NCBI GenBank assembly: GCA_028867595.1
Contig: JAGWGB010000013.1
Span: 1 to 36,883, forward strand
Source of the DNA: Nitrososphaerota archaeon
Lineage (GTDB): Archaea > Thermoproteota > Nitrososphaeria > Nitrososphaerales > Nitrosopumilaceae
DNA: 36,883 nt
Direction of reading: 5' to 3'
Below, piece after piece: positions 31,977 through 36,883 of the stretch; the first letter of the stretch is position 1, and the number at the start of each line of letters is the position of its first letter. A program made the translations under genes and the position numbers. A model generated the notes under the pieces. The model was given only the letters and a program-made list of their open reading frames with translations, was not told the DNA's origin and searched no databases.

Positions 31977-32606
31977 TTATCCTGATGAACCGTACTCTGA
32001 TGAGTTTATATCATTATGCTGTGTACTGTTCCCAATTCCAATCTTGCCTGAATAGATAAGCGAGGCAGCAGACATTCGTACCTGTGCCAGCGACAATTGT
32101 TGTTTTACGTCATTAGCATGGTTTTGTTTACATGACCATGGGTGGTTTCCAAACAGAACATTCGAAAATTCTGCAAGGTCATAGTTTTTCTCATAAGAAT
32201 ACGGAATTACCCCCATGATTTTGGACTTGACAAAAATTGTTGCATTAAAGTCTGCACTGCTTTCATTGTTTAAAACCCAGTCAATGACATTCTTCATTGA
32301 ATTAAAGTCTGCAAAATCAAGAGTACCCTGCATTGTTTCTTCAGATAGAGGCGGAATGTATTTGGAGCCAGCTGCAATTGTACCATAGTCACCTGAGCTG
32401 CCATGCAAAATAGCCTCAATTCCTTCTACACTCACAGGAAGAACAGATGGATTGCATGCATCAATTGAGATATCCATTTCGGATGCTCCGACCTGACCTA
32501 TTTCAGATACCGAAAACTCTAGGCTTTTTGTAGAGTATGACAATGCCATGAAGATGCCAAATGCTAGAATTATCAACAGGACAAGCGCTACAACAGATCG
32601 TTTCAA
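31977..32606 (-). CDS. Membrane-anchored LEA14/WHy-like protein
   Basis: The 209-residue protein has an N-terminal signal anchor (VVALVLLIILAFGIFMALSY). A beta-rich extracellular domain resembling LEA14/WHy domains follows, with the pattern MDISIDACNPSVLPVSVEGI for the first strands. The C-terminal tail is Ser/Asn-rich. Such domains are linked to desiccation or stress tolerance, but the match is by pattern only. Two Cys residues (DACNPS and PWSCKQ) could form a disulfide outside the cell. It is divergent from the ribbon-helix-helix regulator at 32725. Confidence 0.7.
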   Translation of the reverse strand: MKRSVVALVLLIILAFGIFMALSYSTKSLEFSVSEIGQVGASEMDISIDACNPSVLPVSVEGIEAILHGSSGDYGTIAAGSKYIPPLSEETMQGTLDFADFNSMKNVIDWVLNNESSADFNATIFVKSKIMGVIPYSYEKNYDLAEFSNVLFGNHPWSCKQNHANDVKQQLSLAQVRMSAASLIYSGKIGIGNSTQHNDINSSEYGSSG

Positions 32607-32724
32607 GATCGCTGTGGTTAATCTGCAATATCAATAAATTCTTTAGCAAAAAATTCCAAAACGGCTACAAAAAATGATAGAATTTGCCACCATTTTTATT
32701 AGTTAAAATTTCATACCGTACACA

Positions 32725-33312
32725 TTGAAAAGCAAGCACAAGTTCAGCATATCGCTTGACAATGAAACATTTGAAAGGTTGAGGGTCATATCAGAGAAAG
32801 AAAATGTCTCGATGAACCGCTTGATAAACCAGACGCTTGAAAATTACACCATCTGGAACCTTCGCAATGCAGAGTTTATCCCAATCAGAAAATCTTTGAT
32901 TGCCATATTACTTGACAAGTTTTCACATGAAGAGATGGAAGCAATTGCGTCAAACATGGCACGAACAAAAAATACTGATACCGTATTACAGTTTACAAGC
33001 AAATTTGACGCATCAAACGTGCTAAAGACTGCTGACAGATGGTTGCGCTTGACAGGCTTTCCGTATTCTTATGATGTAAAAGATTCAGTGCATAGGTTTG
33101 TGGTACTGCACGACCTTGGAGAAAAATGGTCGCTTTATCTGACAAAACTTTTGTCCAGTACATTAAACCAGCTTGACATAATTCCAAAATACGAGTATAC
33201 TGATAAGATACTCTCAATTACAATAGACTTTTCTCAAACAAAAGACACAAAAACTGATACCGACAAGCAGGTCAAAGTTCCAAATTCTACACCTAGACGT
33301 AGAAACAGATAG
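32725..33312 (+). CDS. Ribbon-helix-helix regulator, paralogue of the one at 19551
   Basis: The 195-residue protein starts with a ribbon-helix-helix (HKFSISLDNETFERLRVISE, then RLINQTLENYTIWN). It continues with the same C-terminal domain as the 19551 gene: MEAIASNMAR early and VLHDLGEKWSLYLTKLL late. A Lys/Thr/Arg-rich tail of about 25 residues is extra. The frame opens with TTG six residues before the ribbon strand, and no ATG is available. It probably regulates transcription in response to an unknown signal sensed by the shared domain. Confidence 0.82.
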   Translation: MKSKHKFSISLDNETFERLRVISEKENVSMNRLINQTLENYTIWNLRNAEFIPIRKSLIAILLDKFSHEEMEAIASNMARTKNTDTVLQFTSKFDASNVLKTADRWLRLTGFPYSYDVKDSVHRFVVLHDLGEKWSLYLTKLLSSTLNQLDIIPKYEYTDKILSITIDFSQTKDTKTDTDKQVKVPNSTPRRRNR

Positions 33313-33318
33313 TATGCA

Positions 33319-33666
33319 TTACGGGGCTATTGGGCGCGGAAGGGAGTTTGACAGTTTTCCAATTAGCTTTTGTGCTAACTGATTGTCTATCTTCCCGTCA
33401 CTGATTGTGGACAATGGCAAAAAGGTAGAGGCATAATCAAGGATTGAGATTATTGTTTTTGCATCATGCTCGTCTATGCGGAATCCGGTTTGTGGCGGTA
33501 CAGAATCTGTCTTTCTTAGCAAGAACTGCTTGAGGCTGCCATACGAATATTCTATTCCATGCTCTTCGTAGGAGTGCTGCATAAATTTTCCAACAACTTC
33601 CTTTTCCTCGCCTTCTACTTCGTATTTGCACTCAAATCCATAGTCTGCGCATGCAAATTTTGCCAT
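33319..33666 (-). CDS. DUF1059-domain small protein
   Basis: The N-terminal 45 residues match DUF1059: MAKFACADYGFECKYEVEGE, then VGKFMQHSYEEHGIEYS, with Cys and His residues that could bind a metal. The remaining 70 residues form a helical extension not usual for the short family. The frame allows a start three codons earlier at 33675, but the family begins with the second Met, so 33666 is chosen. Function is unknown for the whole family. It converges on the regulator at 32725 with a six-base gap. Confidence 0.78.
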   Translation of the reverse strand: MAKFACADYGFECKYEVEGEEKEVVGKFMQHSYEEHGIEYSYGSLKQFLLRKTDSVPPQTGFRIDEHDAKTIISILDYASTFLPLSTISDGKIDNQLAQKLIGKLSNSLPRPIAP

Positions 33667-33725
33667 GCATTGCATAGCTTGCCTGATCTCTTAAGAAGTA
33701 GCTTGATCAAAAATAGCAAAACTTG

Positions 33726-33839
33726 ATGAATTTTGTAAAAATGAAAGAAAACTTATGCTGGTCAGAACTTGTTCTGTACATGGATGCAACAAATACAACT
33801 AAAGTTTGGTTTGACATGATGTTAGAGGACATATCATGA
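33726..33839 (+). CDS. Possible 37-aa ORF coupled to the membrane gene at 33836
   Basis: A frame opening with ATG at 33726 (MNFVKMKENLCWSELVLYMD onwards) ends with a TGA that overlaps the next start codon as ATGA. The layout mirrors the 35-codon ORF before htrA. No family, Shine-Dalgarno or strong TATA is evident, so it may be a leader ORF or chance. Confidence 0.3.
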   Translation: MNFVKMKENLCWSELVLYMDATNTTKVWFDMMLEDIS

Positions 33840-34084
33840 AGCGTGGACATGGCATCATAATAGCTGGCATAGGTATGTTAGTTATTGGCCACTTTATTTC
33901 ACAATGGATTGTGGACAGCATACCAACTATCAACCCGTCCCATTCATCCATGCTTGCAGATGCAGAATACCACATGCTTGACTGGAGCAACCAGCTCAGA
34001 ACAATCAGTCAGTGGGGAATTGTTGTTCTAGTAATTGGTGCATTTGTAACAATACTTGACAAAATAAAAAAGCCAAAAATCTGA
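33836..34084 (+). CDS. Small two-helix membrane protein, 82 aa
   Basis: The protein has two transmembrane segments (GIIIAGIGMLVIGHFISQWI and QWGIVVLVIGAFVTILDKI) separated by a polar loop of about 30 residues, with a basic start (MKRGHG) and tail. The protein at 35499 has the same plan and a similar start (MQRGTVIMIVGISM). The two flank the metzincin gene. The stop is seven bases from the metzincin 3' end. Function unknown. Confidence 0.68.
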   Translation: MKRGHGIIIAGIGMLVIGHFISQWIVDSIPTINPSHSSMLADAEYHMLDWSNQLRTISQWGIVVLVIGAFVTILDKIKKPKI

Positions 34085-34091
34085 GACGAAT

Positions 34092-35204
34092 CTACTGCAG
34101 AGCAATCATTCCGTTGCTTATCAGATACTGTATTCCTCGGATAAATTCATAGTCAGATATCTTGCCGTCTGCCCAATATCCAGCATTTGTTGTCACCCAG
34201 GATGGGATTTGGCTTGAGGAGATGGAATTTGCGGTGCTAGGAACTTTTAGTATTCCTTGCTGAATCAGATATTTCATTGCATCTGTAAACTCGCCGTTGC
34301 TGACTTGGTTTAGAGACCACCACTTGGCAATATGCTTTATCCATGCAGGTATCTGAGACGGTATACTTTGTGCAGTTTGTGTCTGATTCAAGATTTGAGG
34401 TCCTGCAGCAACAGTAGTTGGGACAATGTTTTGTGTGATGTTTTGTACAGGCAATGGCTTGGCACCAAGCCCGTGAGTTCCATAAATTGATTGAACCTCT
34501 TTTAGGTCAAGCTGAGTAATATCAAAATGTGTCACGCCGTAGGTAAAGACAGTTGTAACCATGATTGACGGCATGTCTTGATCACCCTCTACTATTCTTG
34601 TCAGTGCTGCGTTAGACACAATGTAATGCCCCAAGCCAAGCGAGTGTCCAAGCTCGTGCCTTATTGTCATCTCAAGCTGAGGATCGCTTGCAAGGTATCC
34701 AGTAAAGTAGGGTATTGGCTGGTACGTATAGTAGTGTGTGCCGTTTTGCCAAAATGTTTCATATTGTTCACGCAGGTCAACTCCCAGATAGTATATTGTG
34801 ACGTATACTTTTGGAAAGTTCTTGTATACTGTGACACCTGCCTCGTTGAATTTTTCGTCAGGATTGTCAGGTGACGGTTTAAAATTTACAGTGATATCGC
34901 AGTTTGTTGCATTGTAAGAGTTTGTTTGTGAAAATGGTACGTCTGTCAACTTAAAGTTCCAGGCGCCATTTTTCGCATTGCCGCCGTTTAATTTTGTCTG
35001 CCAGTCAAGCACTGCATTCTGTGTTTGAATGAACATCTTTTGCCCCAGACCTGAAAAGTGAGGATCAGACGGCTCTAGAACACAGATAGACGGCTGGTAA
35101 GCCCACTTGAAAAGAGGCTGCTCAAAGCCATCCGCAAATGATTGCGGCATCAAGCTTGCAAACATTACCATCAGTATTGGAATTATTACCATAACGAGTT
35201 TCAT
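34092..35204 (-). CDS. Secreted metzincin-type zinc metalloprotease with Trp-rich tandem repeats
   Basis: The 370-residue protein has a signal peptide (VMVIIPILMVMFASLM, cleaved near SFADG). A matrixin-like catalytic domain follows with the zinc motif HELGHSLGLGH at residues 183-193, where three His bind zinc and Glu184 is the base. A downstream MPSIMVTT fits the Met-turn. After a Gln/Thr-rich linker come two C-terminal repeats (IPAWIKHIAKWWSLNQ, IPSWVTTNAGYWADGK) like those of the secreted protein at 16911. The repeats may fix both proteins to the cell surface. A role in envelope protein turnover is inferred. Confidence 0.9.
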   Translation of the reverse strand: MKLVMVIIPILMVMFASLMPQSFADGFEQPLFKWAYQPSICVLEPSDPHFSGLGQKMFIQTQNAVLDWQTKLNGGNAKNGAWNFKLTDVPFSQTNSYNATNCDITVNFKPSPDNPDEKFNEAGVTVYKNFPKVYVTIYYLGVDLREQYETFWQNGTHYYTYQPIPYFTGYLASDPQLEMTIRHELGHSLGLGHYIVSNAALTRIVEGDQDMPSIMVTTVFTYGVTHFDITQLDLKEVQSIYGTHGLGAKPLPVQNITQNIVPTTVAAGPQILNQTQTAQSIPSQIPAWIKHIAKWWSLNQVSNGEFTDAMKYLIQQGILKVPSTANSISSSQIPSWVTTNAGYWADGKISDYEFIRGIQYLISNGMIALQ

Positions 35205-35356
35205 GGCTTGTCTATCAAAAGATGTACAATATCATGATTCTCATCGAGTTAAAAGTATGACATCATTTCATGAGGAATACAATATTACAGTATTTTGAAT
35301 TTTCAACTGTGATAATCAAAAAGGGTCTTTTATAATGCAAAGACGTTATAGATAAT

Positions 35357-35463
35357 GGACGTAAGCAGACCAAGAAAAACAGCTCTTCGGAGTATTGGTT
35401 TGTATGACACGCAAGGGCAGAAGTCACTACGGTGTGAGTCTTGGACTGTTTACGCCTTTTTTT
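35357..35463 (+). ncRNA. Candidate stand-alone structured RNA with promoter and T-tract
   Basis: A helix of 16 pairs joins 35357-35374 to 35440-35456: GG, bulged A, CGTAAGCAG with CTGTTTACG (one G-U), an A-A mismatch, and CCAAG with CTTGG. A TATA box TTTATAATG (35329-35337) is centred about 24 bases upstream of G35357, and seven T (35457-35463) follow the helix at once, as in archaeal termination. Inside are UNCG-loop hairpins GCTC-TTCG-GAGT (35382-35393) and CAC-TACG-GTG (35425-35434). ACCAA (35369-35373) can alternatively pair with TTGGT (35395-35399). It matches no RNA family I know. The rest of the 35205-35498 gap is featureless. Confidence 0.65.
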
Positions 35464-35498
35464 CACAGTTACAGACTGATTCAGATTTGCTTCTACAA

Positions 35499-35726
35499 TT
35501 ATTTACGATATGGTTTTCTTTTAGGGTCGTTTGCTGGCAGTTTCTTTTTGTCAAAGTGACGTATTGCAAAACCTGCAAAAAATAGAGCCCAGCCAAATAT
35601 TGTTACAGTGCCCAAAGTGCCTTTGAATGGTTGAAAGCTTGGAGAGTTTGACATGGTGGAAGAGATTATCCAGTTGATTATTTGCATGGAAATTCCCACT
35701 ATCATGATTACGGTGCCGCGTTGCAT
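35499..35726 (-). CDS. Small two-helix membrane protein, 75 aa
   Basis: Two hydrophobic segments (VIMIVGISMQIINWIISSTM and VTIFGWALFFAGFAIRHF) are separated by a short polar loop and followed by a Lys/Arg/Pro-rich cytoplasmic tail. The plan and N terminus resemble the 82-residue protein at 33836, so the two are probably distant paralogues. It is convergent with the candidate ncRNA, whose T-tract ends 36 bases away. Function unknown. Confidence 0.65.
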   Translation of the reverse strand: MQRGTVIMIVGISMQIINWIISSTMSNSPSFQPFKGTLGTVTIFGWALFFAGFAIRHFDKKKLPANDPKRKPYRK

Positions 35727-35812
35727 ATTGAGGTAGATTTTGCATCGACCTTAAACCTTCTGCAATACATCACGTAAGAGGGACGAAATGTCAAGTCAAT
35801 TGACAGTAAAAG

Positions 35813-36271
35813 TTATGGCATTCCTTCTGGGCGATGTAATGCATCCTGCCTTATTCTCAATGCATGATAAATTATTGGCGCGTGATCAGCCTCGACATCA
35901 GTTGTGATGTACAGTATGTGGTCAGAATCAATTGGCATTGTGATGCGCTTTATCTTTTCATATTCCACAAGTGCATACTTGCCTCGTCCTATCTTGCTTG
36001 AGACTTCATTTCGTGATTTCCAGGCATTTATAGCAAGTTGAAGCGATTTCTTGCTCTCGTCTTGTGAGAGAAGATTTGCCACTCCCTTGCGATGTTCGCT
36101 GTGCAATACATTGCCATCCATGTCAAAGATTGTGGCAAAACGAATCTTTGGGTCTATTGCCATAACTTTGTCAAACATAGCCTTGTAATTCGTGTAACCT
36201 ATGCGTTGATGTAAATGATAAAGGTTGTCGAAATCTAGATCAGGGTCATTTGTTTGGCACGTAGACGACAT
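35813..36271 (-). CDS. Conserved archaeal protein, possibly roadblock/profilin-like
   Basis: The 152-residue soluble protein has a helical start (LYHLHQRIGYTNYKAMFDKV). An alternating strand-helix pattern follows (IRFATIFDMDGNVLHSEHR, NLLSQDESKKSLQLAINAWK, YALVEYEKIKRITMPI, HILYITTDVEADH). A five-strand fold with these helices is reminiscent of roadblock/LC7 or profilin-like sensor domains, but I cannot assign the family firmly. Its start overlaps the 3' end of the small membrane ORF at 36246 by 26 bases. Confidence 0.7.
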   Translation of the reverse strand: MSSTCQTNDPDLDFDNLYHLHQRIGYTNYKAMFDKVMAIDPKIRFATIFDMDGNVLHSEHRKGVANLLSQDESKKSLQLAINAWKSRNEVSSKIGRGKYALVEYEKIKRITMPIDSDHILYITTDVEADHAPIIYHALRIRQDALHRPEGMP

Positions 36272-36365
36272 AACTTCCTTCAGTAAACATGATTACAAGA
36301 AAGCCAATCCCGAGTGCTATTGCAACCGCTATACCTATAATAATTTTCTTGAGATGTCTTTTCAC
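36246..36365 (-). CDS. Possible single-helix membrane peptide, 39 aa
   Basis: A GTG at 36365 opens a 39-codon frame with a basic start (VKRHLKK), one membrane helix (IIIGIAVAIALGIGFLVIMF) and a short outside tail (TEGSYVVYVPNK). A TATA-like CTTTAAG on the minus strand (about 36390-36396) lies near 25-31 bases before it. It overlaps the next gene by 26 bases in another frame. The clean basic-hydrophobic-polar order argues for a real gene. Confidence 0.5.
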   Translation of the reverse strand: MKRHLKKIIIGIAVAIALGIGFLVIMFTEGSYVVYVPNK

Positions 36366-36507
36366 AACATCATGACTTACATGTTGATCTTAAAGATTTT
36401 CCACAGACTGCATTGCAGTGTTGTGCACAATTGTAGGAATTTATCCCAAGTGCGGTTATGCTTAATATCACCAAAACTTCATTTTGTAGAATCAAGTGCA
36501 ATAATAC

Positions 36508-36883
36508 ATGAGAAAGAGACCATTGCCTTTATCACGTGTATACCGCTTGCTTGAGCCTGGTCCAGTTGTCTTGCTTACAACTGCCGGTATAAAGCGTCCC
36601 AACATAATGGCCATGTCTTGGCATATGATGATAGATTTTGAGCCGCCCATTGTTGGCTGCGTGGTCAGCAACCGAGATTATACATTTGATATTCTAAGAA
36701 AAACAAAAGAATGTGTTATCAATATTCCAACAGTTGAACTGGTCAAGCAGGTTATAGAATGTGGTAACACGTCAGGACGAAATATTGACAAGTTTAGAAA
36801 ATTTGGTCTTACACCTTCTGCTGCTTTGCAGGTCAAGGCACCACTGATTGACGAGTGCTTTGCCAATCTAGAATGTAAAGTGG
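36508..36883 (+). CDS. Flavin reductase-like domain protein, 3'-truncated
   Basis: The first 125 residues of a flavin reductase-like (FMN-binding split-barrel) protein are present. Signatures are PGPVVLLTTAGIKRPNIMAM, SWHMMIDFEPPIVGCVVSN, DYTFDILRKTKECVINIP and the later GRNIDKFRKFGLTPSAALQV. These proteins bind FMN and reduce it or act in related redox reactions; the partner is unknown. The window ends inside the gene, around residue 125 of a likely 190. The ATG at 36508 begins just before the barrel. Confidence 0.88.
   Translation, partial: MRKRPLPLSRVYRLLEPGPVVLLTTAGIKRPNIMAMSWHMMIDFEPPIVGCVVSNRDYTFDILRKTKECVINIPTVELVKQVIECGNTSGRNIDKFRKFGLTPSAALQVKAPLIDECFANLECKV

Noticed and set aside
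35355-35585. Plus-strand frame of 76 codons over the ncRNA region
   Set aside because: Its first half coincides with the base-paired RNA and its second half runs antisense to the 75-residue membrane gene. The composition is odd (Cys, Phe and Trp rich at the end).
1-36883. tRNA genes, rRNA genes, CRISPR arrays, prophage genes
   Set aside because: No T-loop/acceptor pattern, no rRNA-like stretch, no regularly spaced repeats and no phage or transposase proteins were seen by eye.

Overview
The window reads as an ordinary chromosomal segment of an AT-rich ammonia-oxidizing archaeon (Nitrososphaerota, formerly Thaumarchaeota; most likely of the Nitrosopumilus/Nitrosotalea kind). The evidence is archaeal genes throughout (nurA-herA-mre11-rad50, PurP, TatA/TatC, a DnaJ-TPR protein, a cupredoxin), archaeal TATA boxes placed so close to start codons that transcripts would be nearly leaderless, many TTG/GTG starts, and secreted proteins ending in Trp-rich tandem repeats that I associate with this phylum. 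No rRNA, tRNA, CRISPR array, transposase or phage gene was seen.

Layout. 1-2.4 kb: NAD biosynthesis (nadC partial, nadA, aspartate dehydrogenase). 2.5-4.9 kb: proline catabolism as a convergent pair (proline dehydrogenase, P5C dehydrogenase), with a perfect palindrome at the P5C dehydrogenase start. 5.0-10.6 kb: a tightly packed DNA-end-resection operon, nurA-herA-mre11-rad50. 10.6-16.3 kb: a HEAT-repeat protein, tatC-tatA, purP, a bifunctional-nuclease-domain protein, a membrane protein and a methyltransferase. 16.4-22.7 kb: envelope and regulatory genes (cupredoxin, large secreted protein, SRPBCC protein, two small regulators, two divergent type-I membrane proteins, a C2H2 micro-protein, DedA, a PIN-like protein). 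22.8-26.1 kb: a regulator/membrane/zinc-ribbon cassette between two 81-bp inverted repeats whose outer ends carry the apparent promoters of a secreted protein and of an HtrA protease. 26.1-31.2 kb: a CorA-like transporter, a SNF2 helicase interrupted by a mini-intein, a DnaJ-TPR protein and a palindrome-controlled small gene. 31.2-36.9 kb: candidate structured RNAs, a second ribbon-helix-helix regulator, a secreted metzincin protease flanked by two small membrane proteins, and a partial flavin reductase.

The strongest unusual items are the inverted-repeat cassette (23337-24757), a candidate stand-alone ncRNA with promoter, 16-bp closing helix and T-tract (35357-35463), the mini-intein in the SNF2 P-loop (28049-28537), a GC-rich island with two competing folds (31305-31397), and the shared Trp-Trp repeat domain of two secreted proteins. 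All functional statements rest on reading the translated sequence by eye; no database search was run.
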